Below, piece by piece: positions 46,261 to 59,441 of a stretch of DNA of 64,000 bases. The notes below the pieces were generated by a model, which saw nothing but the letters and a program-made list of their open reading frames with translations, ran no database searches and had not been told where the DNA came from. Where the stretch lies: positions 3,224,001 to 3,288,000 of the forward strand of contig NC_059538.1 in the NCBI RefSeq assembly GCF_905220415.1, read 5' to 3'. Source of the DNA: Colias croceus. Taxonomy: Eukaryota; Arthropoda; Insecta; Lepidoptera; Pieridae. A program made the translations under genes and the position numbers. Numbering within the stretch: position 1 is the first letter of the stretch; the number at the start of each line of letters is the position of its first letter.

Positions 46261-48149
46261 TATTTATCTATATACTATATAGATAGATGTCTATTTGCAA
46301 AAACGTACAAACGTATCATTTTTTTAATATTAGTTTCGTCTGTTTCGTGCCGTTTCACAATATGTTATTAACTTAATAGAAGAAAGATTTTGAATAGCCA
46401 CAAAATTTATTCCAAATATTCATTTCAAATTATAGAGTCAGTACTATTATTAACTGTAGATTTCGTTGAAAGGACTAATTATAAGTTGTAAGAAAAAATA
46501 CCGTAACTCCAAAATAATGCTCAAAGACGATTCCAGATAAAATAACATCAAAACAATCATTAAGTGCAGTTAAATGGTTTTTGAGAGCCGATGTCTTTAG
46601 AATATTAAAGCGATATCACGATAACCTACATAAAAATATAATTAAGAACCATATATTGAATACGAATTAATGAGACTTGAGACCTGATAACTTCTTACTG
46701 TAATTGCCATTAATTAACAAGGCGCTTGATACCTTATTAACAATTATGCGACGAAACAAATTTAATTTTAAAAAGTCGTTGATCGTGGACTTGTAACATG
46801 TTTTCTGGTTGCAATGTAGTGAGATACACTTAACAATTAAAATATTAATTTTCCTCAAAACGAGATACAAAAAATGTTCTTAAATTAAAGCCGGTGAGTA
46901 TATTCATTTCACCGTGAACTTTAAAGTCGAACAATTTTTACGCTACACTTATTAATTTAAAATGATATAATATTAATAAAAAATAGACATACGACATAAA
47001 TAATCATGAAAGTCGTGACACGATATTTGAATATCAATCTAGCTGACACTAATAAGATCGTCATGTTTAAACGTAAATAGTAAATTCAATTGAATGGTGT
47101 TAAATAATATGTATTTAGTGTGTTTCCAATACAATAATCTTCGCAAAGTTTTGAAGTAGTGGGTAAATGTTACAGTATAATCACAATTTTACTACAGTCT
47201 GTTATCGCATGTGCAATGATTTCCGATATTTTTATCGCCCCTAACGTAAACGCAACGTATATTACTAGGAATCAGACTATGCAAGCTTTATTTTATTTAA
47301 ATTATTCTAGTTTATTATCTATGAAAGAGACATTCTGCTAGATGACCAGCCACATAAACAAAGCAAGTAAGCTTTTTATTTTTTAAGGCAATCAGTAAGT
47401 TAAATTTTAAACTAAAAATCTTATTAAAACAACAGCCGTGATTATCTCGTGTGCATCTTGCTTGTAATAATTAAACGGTGACCTTGTCTTTGATTGCCTG
47501 TAATTTGGTCTTCGTCACTAAATCGTGACTCTACATCACACTTTCCAAAATGTTAAAATAAATATAAGGTTCAAACGTTTTAATTTACAGCCATAGTTAT
47601 GGGATCGTTAGATCAAGGCCGGCTTAATATAACAAATAAAACTAAATGAAGTCGTGAAGTAATTTTTTGCCCCACTTAATCAAAATATTCATCAAAGTCA
47701 AACATTTGCAAAACACGCATCCTATACAATACACATAATTTCTAATAATGTATTTTTTCCCCTCATAAAATCTTTATTTATTTACAAGTAATACACGTTT
47801 GTACTTTTGGCGGTAAAATGAACTTTGATCTTTTGACAGTTGCATTTTTTCTGTGAGCACAGATATACCAAAAAATTTATACTCATTTATTTGGAAATGT
47901 TTATGTGTCAGTCATTAAATAAATATTAGAATGCAATTAAAATTAACTCTGGAATTAAGACATCTCGAATATTTTCGTCGAGTGCGTGTTAATGTTTTGT
48001 GAACAGACTGCGTGGAGCCGTTTACAGATCATTATGCAACATCCATGGTCGACGGCCTCTTACCTATTGCATTTATTTTACCTGTTACAAATATTATTTT
48101 TATTTTTAATATATTCTATATGCAAATGCAGTTTATTCAATTATTTAGT

Positions 48150-48463
48150 ACTAGCTTCCGCCCGCGACTCCGTCCGCGCGGATGTCGGTCTTCGCGTGGA
48201 TGGTTTATTTCTCCATTTTGAGTAACTCTGACAATGACATCTTATAAATTCTATTGGACCCAAATACGGCTAGGCCTTTAATAATACGCAACGTGTGTTC
48301 GCGGTTCTACAGAACAACGTGTATGGATAAAACTGAAAAATTAAGATTACTACGTATTTTTCCAGGATAAAAAGTATCCTATTTTACGCCCAGGATAATA
48401 AGGTATAATTATACCAAGTTTCATCGAAATCGAACCGTTAGTTTTCACGTGATGCCTTCACAT

Positions 48464-48504
<41 letters not shown>

Positions 48505-48625
48505 AATTTTTTTAATCACATATTTGGGTTTGGTATCTATCCAGTAACACCCCCTGCTATTTATTTTTTCAATATTTTCAATGTACAGAATTGACCTTTC
48601 TACAGATTTATTATATGTATAGATT
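48150..48625 (+). mobile_element. Long family C repeat with GACA microsatellite
   Basis: Starts ACTAGCTTCCGCCCGCGACT and ends TTATTATATGTATAGAT. The internal GACA run at about 48465-48502 is much longer than in the copy at 21266-21566. It carries about 150 bases after the head (GATGTCGGTCTTCGCGTGG onward) that the other copy lacks. Probably an RTE-type non-LTR 3' region or its non-autonomous derivative. Confidence 0.7.
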
Positions 48626-51600
48626 ACTTTAAAAACAGATATTGTGTTTTATAAATTAGGTAGGTACCTTTTATAGAGAAATAATAGTAATAAGTAGAAA
48701 TAAAATTGTTTTAGTTCAATATGTAGAAATAAAAATAAGTGTAAATATTTTACATATTCTAGTTCAACTTAGATTTAATTATTTATACTTGAAATACATA
48801 AGGATAAATTTTACATTACAAACATTTTTATGCATAATAACGTCACTTGTTTTATGGATAAATTTATTATTCCCCACTTAAAAAATTCTTACGTCTCGTA
48901 GCTTTGATATTGCAACCGTTCGTGTATTGTGAATACTTAGTTGACAAGATAAATTAAGCCAATTAATATTTATTATTTACAATAATTTTTAGTTAACACT
49001 TGATGTTTTAATCAATGTGGTGCATTGAATATGCCCTTTTGCTTTATAATTTTGATAACCGACCGTGACATTTTTCTTCATTTCGCAAGCTTGAAAAGTT
49101 GTCAAGATAAAAAACTACTGCGAATATTATTAGCCCTACAACAACGATCGAATTTCGACACCTTTTTATAATTTTACATATTCGTTAATCAAGTCGTTTA
49201 CACTAGACTTTGCGTCGGAACTCTCGCGTGTAAAGAATTCTTCAAAAGCACTAATACATAAACATTCCCAACAAAAATTGCCAGTTCATGATCGTTTTTG
49301 TAACACCAAACTTCAACTTCGTCTGTCCTTACCCCTTACTAGAATCTAAAATATTCAAAAGAATATTAAACGTTCTCATGTTAACTGCTCTAATTTGTCT
49401 TTAACGATGTAATGGCATTAATTATTATCATCAGCTGTTCGTATATTTAATTAATTACCAATTTTCCTCTTAATACGCGAGTTTACGAAAGCGATTTATT
49501 TCTTAATTATTAGGTAAGGTACACGTTATTTGCCCTTTAAGTACATTATTTAATTAAAGGTCAAAAAGTTTCGATATATTTATCATCAGTTTTGCAACAA
49601 AATGTAACATGTACCGCTTTAAGAGTAATAAAGACGTAGGTTATATATTTTTAAAGAATCGGCGCTTAAATCTCCCTGCAACATGCATGGCCACTGTGAC
49701 AGCAGTTATTTTAACTTTTTTATCGAAACAGTAATGATGTAATTAAATGTTGAGTTATAATTATTAGTAGTTATGTTTGGATTTATTTTATACTCGTTGA
49801 ACATAAAGTTTTGGGCTGAAGAAATATTAATTTATATATTTATGGATTGGAATTTAATTTTACGGACCGCGGGGTTGCTACCTTTTCAAAACATATGCCT
49901 ACAGTTTATACCTACTTTTTATACAAGATAATATGATGATATATGTTATATATTATTTATATAGAATTGTTTTAAAGTATTCATGTTTAATAAACCATAT
50001 AATTTTATTGTTAAATGATAAAATCGTGCGCCAAGCAATTTGTTAACAAAATGGCAATCGAAACGAATGAATAGTTAAGAAGATGATCCTATTAAATATC
50101 AATAAGAAACATTGGAAAGTCGAGATATTTAATGAAAGTGCTCGCTAAATGTTTCTTCTTGTTTTTTAAGTACTTTTAAATTACACGTTGATCAAGATGT
50201 CAATTCAGCTCGAACGGTTGCCGACGATAGTGGGTTACCCAGATTCTTGCCTTTTCACGTATCAATGCATTCAATCTTCCTCAGTCTAGATAAGTACTTA
50301 ATTGGCCCATGTTGCAAAAAATTTACTTTTCAAATTATTCCGCTTATAAATGTGAGGCGTGTAACGGTAAAGTTTATGTATTCCAGGTTCGTTATTTATA
50401 TTTCTTTAAATTGAAGCAAAACAAAACGAATGCTTAAATACGGCGTACTAGGTAGTTAATATAAATTCTCAAGTCGTGTTCTTGCATAATATTAATCTCG
50501 TTGTTCTAAAATATACCTAGTAAGCATAGCGAATTCTTTAGGTCACGTAAACGGAATAGATACGGTTATAAAATTTCAACGCATAGTGCTAAATAACGTT
50601 ATATAATTTCCGCCAGCTTTAGATTTATGGGCACTTCCCGAATATAAAAAATCTTATATGAATAATTTCATCATAATATGAATTATAATACAATACATGC
50701 GTAAATATTTCTTAAGAAGTAAGCAATCGTTTTGTTTTATGGGATAGATATTCCGAGATATTTTTTTATGATATAGGTAGTCAGCAAAGATGGTGTATAC
50801 TAATTCGTTACGATTGAGCACGTGACTTATCACTTAGTTATGTCAATCCCATACATTCTCATTTCTCATTCTATTTTACTAAAGTTAACGTAAATAGAAA
50901 CCCACTTGTCTAAGGGGCTGATGGTAAGCGCTACCACCGCACATTTGCATATACGTTAATTAATTATTAAATCATTGTTAATACTACATTGTATAGGTCT
51001 ATATTTTTTACTTAAATCTAACTATATATAACATGTATGTGTCAACAAAAAGTCTTAAATAGTGCGTTAATTGAAGCGCCTATTGTTAGTACTCCACAAT
51101 CAAGCTCGTTTATTATTGTCTAGTCATCGGACTAAGCTTATCATTGTCCATTGAAACCTCTTAATCTTAATACTGCAATCCTTGACTCTTAATAATTGTT
51201 TTGTAGTGAGCAGAGTAATGTAAATTTGATATACATACCTAAATAATGAAAGACCGGACACTGTGAACACAATTGTAATTAAAACTTTAATTAATATTAT
51301 AATAAAATGCTTCAAACACAATGCGAAAAAAATGTATGTAAATGTAAAATTATCGTGAAGCTTTCTTTTATGCATGGTTTTGGCTTGTTTAGTGTTTAAA
51401 AGAGGGATATGCAATATGCAACATATTATGATTAAATACATTAGTATTTTACCAGTGAATTAAATTGTCATTTTGATTATAAATAATAAATGCATACATT
51501 TGAAAGATCCTACCCTAATTCAATTAAGGTGAAGGTCAGCTAATAAACTTCAAACATTCATTAACATTTGCGGTTAAATCTCCTCCTAAATGTTGTCCAA

Positions 51601-52059
51601 TCCAATTAATAATAAATCAGAACCATACATTAATTCGGCAATCGGCAAGTGCAACCTTGTTAAACTTTTTTATTTTATCTACTTTTGTACCGATAAATAA
51701 TATTCTCAATTGATAGCCTCGGGGATTAATTGACAATGGGCTCAAATGTAAATATTGCAAAATCGATCTCATACGTGACGCAACTCTGTGGGATTGCATT
51801 TAGGATTAGAGGTTGGGGGTCATTTCTATATAACTAATTATGTTATTGACAAGAGAGCACTCGACTTTATTTATGATATATTTTAAAGGCCGTTATATCG
51901 ATTAAATGCAAGTTTATAGCCTTATTAATGGATAATGCATCCTGTGTTTGATTTATATCACAATAATCGAGAAAAATAATATGCTAATTGCTACCGAATT
52001 ACGCTATAAGAGCTGAGCAAGGTAATTCCTTACATATATGACATAATATTATATCCATA

Positions 52060-52390
52060 GAGATAGATAGATAGATACTGACTTTATTATTCAACTGAGA
52101 AAGATTATCTTCTGGTTGCATATTTAGTATTTACTGCCCCTGACTAATTGAAGGAAAAGAAGAACTGAAAGAAAAAAAGAAAGAATTTATTTACCAAAGG
52201 CCAACAACAGATATAATAAAAGAAAATAAATACAAAAACGGAGAAAGAGACAAAAGTGTGGCAGACCTTTAGCAAAAAGGGACCAACTCAGTATTTAGCT
52301 GTGCCATCAACGGCACAGCACTGATTTTCAGTGGCCCCCTTGTTTGAAGAACAGCTACAGACCGAAATAGAAGAGTGGAAATAATATTCA
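52060..52390 (-). mobile_element. LINE 3'-end-like stretch, minus orientation
   Basis: A GATA microsatellite (52065-52077) is followed by CTGACTTTATTATTCAACTG. After an A-rich patch come AATTTATTTACCAAAGGCC and a GC-richer block with TGTGCCATCAACGGCACAGC. The start microsatellite and composition fit a reversed LINE or SINE tail. Ends are not defined. Confidence 0.35.
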
Positions 52391-55300
52391 TAAAATAAAC
52401 AAATATTACACATTATAAATATCATACATATAAGTAAAAGAAAATTGTATAATAAATATTAATAAACATACATATAAATAAATATACACAAAAGACTTTA
52501 CATTGATAGTAAGTAATAACCATTCAGAATAATTCCCAAACTAATTTTACTTTCAAGTAAATCGATACCATTTACACATATCGCAATACTGCCCTAGGGC
52601 ATTATATATTAATTTTTCTATTAATATATTGATTACTGTGTGACGTAACGCGGTGGACCATCAAGTGTTCGTACACTTGACCTACATGGGACCGGTATAC
52701 TTATATCTTCCTACATTCGGCTTTAAACTGTCTTAATTTATTATTAATTGGCGCGAAAGGGGAGGAATAAGGTGAACATTACTACCTGACTTGGCTTTTG
52801 GTTTCTGCTGATTTTTTGGTAAAATAGTCATTAAGAGAATGGACGAAGGTAGATACTATTTCATCAAAGGCTTTTATCGGATATCAATACATTATATAAG
52901 AAATAGTATCGATTGATGTCAGAAAACCTAAATGATACTAACAACTCAATAACAATGAAAATGTAATTTAAATACTTTATAAACATAACTACATTAAGTA
53001 TAGCTGCAGTATAATGGCCAATAAAATGCAGATAAAATATTCAATAGATAGCATTACGTTTTTTGTTTAAATTTCCACTAGGGAGATGTGGTCTATAAAA
53101 TTGATGAATTTATAGAAAAGTAGATGTAAAAACATAGGGTTATAAACAAACGTCGGAAATCCCCATATAATTTGCGTTTCCCGTATTACATTACAGGTAC
53201 TAAGGTTCATAGGTGATACTGATAGCAGTATAAGGTTACATTAGTAGAAAGTAAGATAGGAAATGTTATACTTTCTCCGTACACCGAACTACAGAACTAA
53301 CTGGTTTAGACTACATAAAATAAAAATCTTTTGCGTGATTTGAAAGTGAATGTAATCGAAAACTGCTTTTTACGATCGTCTAATTTTTCGTTTTGTTAAG
53401 TCTTCTCATACATTGGAAAATTTGCGAGAAGTACCTACTTAGTAGGTAGGTATGTTGTTTTGTACCGTTACGAATTTCTTTATTACATACTGTATCTTCG
53501 TGCCCTCTTTCGCATTTATACCAGACTATGTTTTATATGATAAGGGGCTATATAATTATCCCACATGCTCCACTTATGTCCTAAATGAAATACTCTTAAA
53601 TTGTTAAATGAAACGCAGTGTATCAGTTACAGAGTTTTTAATAGAGATTTTTTTTATTTTTGTACGAGCGCATTTAGCCGTCGTGACCAATGATTTTTGA
53701 AAAGGGTTTATAATTAAAATTAGCTTTGTATAAAATAACTTTTGTAGCAAGAGTATCATAAAGATTCCATACACGGTTGAAACTAACACAGACAATGGGC
53801 TCATTAACACGTTAGTTTAATTTTTATTGTTATTCCTTCCGCGCTCTATTGTTGTCGATGACGACCATCTCAAGTGCGCCATTCCAATAGTCCAATACAA
53901 TTATATATTGTTATTAGAGATGAATTTAAACATGAATACAATACTAAAAACAATAAGCAAATCTGATACATTTTACATAAAATATCACAAAATATGTACA
54001 AATTTAAAAAATAGTTGTTGTAGAGTTGAAAAGACACTTCAGACCTTAATTTGTTGAATAAATTATTATGTTTCGAATAAGTTAGTTATAAGGAGGTATA
54101 TCAAACTAGGTATATTAAGTGTACAAGTTGGAATAGAAACTTTTTAATCCGACCGCTTGCCACTGAATCATATCAAATACCTAATAAATATGGCCTATGT
54201 ACTTCTGCTTAATGCGTTTATATTAAGAAAATTTCCAAAGGATGTATTAGATAAGCTACCTGTGAACAGAATTATACGTCTCATATAATGATAATTATAT
54301 GTTTAAGTGAACTTCGAACCTTGGCTTTGAAGCTAAATCCCGCTTAATTACTTTTTAAATCGAGGTATTTTTTGACGTTCCCATACATACAGCATAATCG
54401 ATCAAAAATGTTGAAACTGGGTATTAGCAGTACATTAGATGTTATCGTAATTTGTTGCTCTTAAATTGTATGCAAGCATTTTAAAACGATATTATTTTGA
54501 CAGTTATTTATGAGATATGATTGATTTCGATGTGTTTTCAAGAACATGGGCTATTAGCAGGTGTACCTAATGTTAAGTATGTCGAAACGGTAGAAAATTA
54601 AAAATATTAGTCGATCTTTAATCGGTACTTGGTAGTATAAATAAACAAAAAAAAAATAGCTCTGGCAAAAACCCGCATACTGATACCGAGCTAAATAAAT
54701 TAAATCAATGTTCCGTCCGTGTCTGTAGTAGGTATAAGATGAAGCGAATAAAAAGAAAAAGTTTATTTTTAATTGGCTCTTCAATTTTTTCAAGAGTTCT
54801 CATTGAAGTTGCGATTGGACAAGTTTAATTATTTTTTTTTAGTGCTGTTACATTGATGTATTGAGGCCGGACGTATCTAATTTAATTTATATTTTATACT
54901 TAATTAAATACACAAAAAATTTAGTGAGTTTATAAATCGATGTGATTTAACCGATTAAAAATGTATTAGGGTTTAATTTAATGACTACGATAAAAAATGC
55001 GTATGTATTGAAAATGTTATCATTTATGCACGCTGTGTTGCATCTCAAATTATGCCGCACTCTAATTACTGAATGAATTTGCGGTGACATTCACGAAATA
55101 CACTTATTTACGTGTAAAGAGAACACGGGTCAGATGCCAACCATAATGTACCTAGCGTATAATTTCTGCCGGCACCAACAACATTGTTCATGCTATTAAA
55201 AGTTTTATTCATATAAACAAATATGTTGGTCGTTGAATTAAACATTAATTACACCTAATATTTTCAAACATTATACTATAGATAAAACTATGAACGGTGT

Positions 55301-56452
55301 TGGTCTCCGGTTAGAGTTCTCATACGATAAAAAACTAATTAATAAGCACAAAAAAATTAACTGCGCTCTTTTGAACTCCCATGCGAATTATCCACAAAAC
55401 TAATGCTTTATTCTGTATGGGAAAATATCATAGAAACCGTCACATCTAACGAATTATGTCCTTGTGGTAGAAACAAAGTAGGTAACATGATACCTATTAA
55501 AAATTCCCAATTCAATTTCTTAACGAAAGGCCAAAACGTATTCGAAAGCATATGATTTCTTAAATTATTTTTTCATTATAAATGTAATAAAATAAAAAGA
55601 GTAGCGTAAGAGCAATTTAATCGAAGAAGGCATCTCGACCATTTCTCTACATAAATTAGGTATGTGCTGTAAAGATAATCTCCATTACTTTTGAGTTAGG
55701 GTTATCGACATAGTAAATGTGGGCAGCCAGAAGTGCTTATGTAATAAAAACATTTCGAGCCTATAAATAGATTATAATTGCATAAAAATGTTCCGATTAT
55801 GTAACGTGATGTTACATTATGAGGATGTTCTGTGATAGATAGATGAATACATTATGTAGTTCGTTTACCTTATGCAGGAATTACCTTTAAATGGTAAAGT
55901 ATTTAGTTGCATTAGATTGATATATTAATCATGGATGTTAGATCAATTTAATGACTCTAGAAATTGTTTTAACTTATCCTATGTAGAAATATGTAAATAT
56001 CAATTTGAAGATGATTCATTGCACAACTATTACGAAAATGTATTCAATGAAAATATTTTCGAACTGTTGTTTTACAAACAATTACTTTTGTTTATACATC
56101 ACTTGCGTAGTTATATTTACTTGTATGCTTCACACTTTAAAACGTGTCTCAAACGAATATGCAAATACATTTATTTGATAGGTGTAAAGCACCGAAGTTG
56201 AAATATTGTATGAAGTTAAGTGCATTAAACCTAAGGGCATTAGTTTAACGATAACTCGTTGAAATGTTATTTAATTTATTATATTGCGTTAGAATCTCAT
56301 AAAGAAGTCAAAGTTGATATTTGTAGCGATGCAATGGGGTTTTGTTGGCCTCGAAGATAGTGTTTTGGAGACAAATAAATTTACGCTTATTTATTGCAAG
56401 CAAAATGTACATATCATCATACGGCTACATTTTTTCTCTTTCTGGTAGGTAA

Positions 56453-56645
56453 GTAGGTATGCATTGTCGCGGAAGAATTCTAATCAATACCCGCGGCCCC
56501 ATCATTAAAGCGGCTCGACGGAACACAGTGGGGTTTTAGTCGGTAAGAATCCGATATAACCCACGGCTTCTTCCCCGGGGGCCGTGGGTATCTTTGGAAG
56601 ATTTCCCCACTTTAAAAAAAAAGAAAAAAAGGTAGGTATGCATTG
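56453..56645 (+). mobile_element. Young short retroposon with 14-bp target duplication, copy 2
   Basis: GTAGGTATGCATTG flanks it at 56453-56466 and 56632-56645. The body (56467-56631) matches the copy at 39384-39540 with two substitutions visible (CCGATATAACC for CCGACATAACC, GGCTTCTTCC for GGCTCCTTCC) and ends in an A-rich tail with a single G. The different target duplications prove two independent insertions. Confidence 0.82.
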
Positions 56646-59297
56646 AGTTAGTTCTTCTGTTTTGAGTTTTAAAACAATTAACATCGTATAATTCCCCCTA
56701 ATTACTAAGAAGTAAGAACTGAAGCTAAATATTGGGAAAGAGTTACATTTATTCCACAGAGCGTTGCCTTTCTTTATTCGCTACACCATATATTTTCATA
56801 CGTACCGATTTGTCACACGTGTGCACTACTTACGATACACATGTTGCATGGAAACTGGTTACTGTAATTATATTGTACGGTAAATTCCTTAATTCGAACA
56901 TTTAGCGAGTTCAGGAATAGGCCTTATCGCTTATTTACGATTCAGCATTACGAACAATGCATTTGAAACGGTGGCTGTGTGCTAGAAAGATCTAGGTTGT
57001 TCTGGACATATAAATATATGTGCTTACTTGTATGTAGTACAATCACTTTTATGTTAATTGAACTGTGAGTGATTTTGACCACGTTTTTTAAGAATTCATT
57101 CCGTGAATCGATTTGAATTTGCGCAGATTTGCGTCTTTCTGTTCTGTTGTTTTTTTTATAATTTAACAGATTGCATCAACAACAAACATGATTCTCATGG
57201 TGCCGATTTTCATTGTCAAATTAATAAAAAAAATTCCCATACCCTAGCTTCCAATTTAATGTCTTTTACAAGATTCCAATTTCTAACGCAATATTCGTCC
57301 ACATAATTTATGGCCATCGTAAAACGACACTAAGTATATAAAAGATAAACAAAAATAAGCATTATATCTGAAAACAGGTATTAGTCGATTCACTCAACAC
57401 ATGTGACCCAAATATGCCCACGTCCGATCTCTATCGAGTGAACTATTGACAGCGCTCTAGTACCTTAACATGCCCTTTTCAAAGCGTACTTAAATAAATA
57501 TATAAATTTTGTTGTAAAAATTTTTGTACTGAATTAGGCAAAATTTTATTGTTGCAACTATCGATGGGAAAAGGCAATCTTTTTTTTACTTCCGGTTTCA
57601 ATTAATAATTGATACTTACGGCTGGATAAATAATATGTATTATGTTTCTCGATGATACAGTATGGTTAGCATAATGCAACAAAACATTGCTCTAATTTTA
57701 AAAACAAGCGTCTCTCTATGGGTTTACAATTTTCATTGGTTTATATTTATGATCACTTACACTTTACAGTTAATACACATGTACAAAATGAAATAATGAT
57801 GTGTGATATTCGAATAATAAATCTATTGATTATATTTATTGCCAATACCATTAATTTAATAGAAAATATGGTTAATACTTAATACATCTGTCACGGGGCG
57901 GACGCAGTCTTGCATCATATGTGTTAACTCGTGCGGTGCTGTAAATAATAAAGTTTAAGCGATTTATATAAATATCCCAAGAAAATATATTAATACAACA
58001 GTAGATACATTAAGAAGAATGATGAAAAACTCATAAAAAGTTAATTATACCGCAACGCAACGCGTATTTTATAATTTTAGTCTTGACGAGTGTTTTAGTT
58101 TCTGAAATAAATTTTATGATAATTAATTCTGTTCAGAATTGTAAACGCAACATAATACATATATTATCTAGGTATATTTTATCTTAGAAACCAGGTAAAA
58201 AATGATTAAACGCGCATTAAATTTTATTTAACAACCGCAAAAGTGGCTGACATGAATCGCGCTTAAGGGATTGTAACTGCCCTTGATAGTGCACTAACCA
58301 CATAATAACATGTACTTCGTATGGGACATGATGTATGGACTGATATAGGCCCTGATAAGCGCTAATATGCAAACTCGATTGAGATTTCTATTCCAACTGT
58401 GTACGAATCGTATAAATACAACGCATTTACATATAACAACCGTGACTATGACTTTCATAACATAATTTCGAATGTATAAGTTCATAATTATATTGTAACA
58501 AGTTTTTGTACAGATAACAATGATTAATGGTATATATGCTTTGTAGTTCGAAATGTTAACATAATGGAAAACTAGATATGCTCATTATTTTTTTGATCAA
58601 AGTCCCTGATACTAAGGGCAACCATATTTTTTACATTATATTGAAGAGTGTTTTTCTTAATCAATTTAGAGTAAGTAGAGTATTAGAGTACTCTCTTAGA
58701 TAAACCATATTTGAATGTTCCCTAACAAATTAAAATGTATTATTCAAACGACCTATTAATTGAGATTTATAAGTGAATGGATAGAGATAAGCTGACTAAC
58801 TCGCGAGCAAACTTTATAGGTTAATAATGACAAGACATTTTATTGATTACGCGACACGATCCAATGCTCAAGTTATTTATTTGCGAGCAGATAGCTCAAT
58901 AAGATATAAATAAATATTTATTTATGGCTAATATCGATCTGAATGCATAGTAATTTAAATGTCGTTGTAATTTACTGAGCTTATGGAGATAAGTATTAAT
59001 AAAATCATCGATTAATGTAAGCTTAATGATATTCATGTTATTTTCTAATGAACCAATAATATTTACCTACAGTTAATTAAATTAAGATAAATACTACTCC
59101 TTTTCCTTCTATCGAAATAGAATATCTTATTTTAGAAAGTAAATTACGAATGAACAATATTGAGAAGAACTAAAGTTTTAACTACTCCTTTTTAACTTAT
59201 AGTTTTGTGAAATTAGATTTTTTTTGCAATCATTATTTCTGATTGTTTATAAAATATTGTACATATACACACAATATTAACACGTTATTTGTTACAG

Positions 59298-59441
59298 GCG
59301 ATCGCGCACGTCTCAGGAGGGCACATCAACCCCGCGGTGACAGCGGGTTTGTTCGCGGCTGGTGATGTGAAGCTCATCAAAGCATTATTCTATATCGTGG
59401 TACAAACGCTCGGGGCTGTCGCTGGAGCTGCTTTCATCAGG
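59298..59441 (+). CDS. Drip: Aquaporin shared exon 3: first NPA box and third helix
   Basis: Acceptor GTTACAG ends at 59297 and donor GTAAGT starts at 59442; phase 0 at both ends, 48 codons (residues 74-121). It has AIAHVSGGHINPAVT, with the first NPA box at 84-86 (59328-59336) dipping into the membrane as half-helix B. A charged turn (GDVKLIK) and helix 3 (ALFYIVVQTLGAVAGAAFI) follow. The Asn of NPA caps the pore centre and helps exclude protons. The spacing of this box to Phe64 matches human AQP1 exactly when offset by eight residues. Confidence 0.95.

Larger units (their letters stand above)
40299..59297. other. 19-kb intron between shared exons 2 and 3
   Basis: It contains a family B copy with a nested LINE tail (46033-46260), a long family C copy (48150-48625), a LINE-tail-like stretch (52060-52390) and the second young retroposon (56453-56645). 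The rest (40.3-46.0, 48.7-52.0, 52.4-56.4 and 56.7-59.2 kb) is AT-rich with short open frames lacking domains. I find no further exon that fits the required phase 0. Confidence 0.65.

Noticed and set aside
47342..47366. ATG-MTSHINKA-GTAAGC start exon
   Set aside because: It lies after shared exon 2, and its phase-1 donor cannot join exon 3 (phase 0).
48467..48502. GACA run as an independent microsatellite of interest
   Set aside because: It is the internal microsatellite of the family C repeat, seen in shorter form at 21.4 kb.
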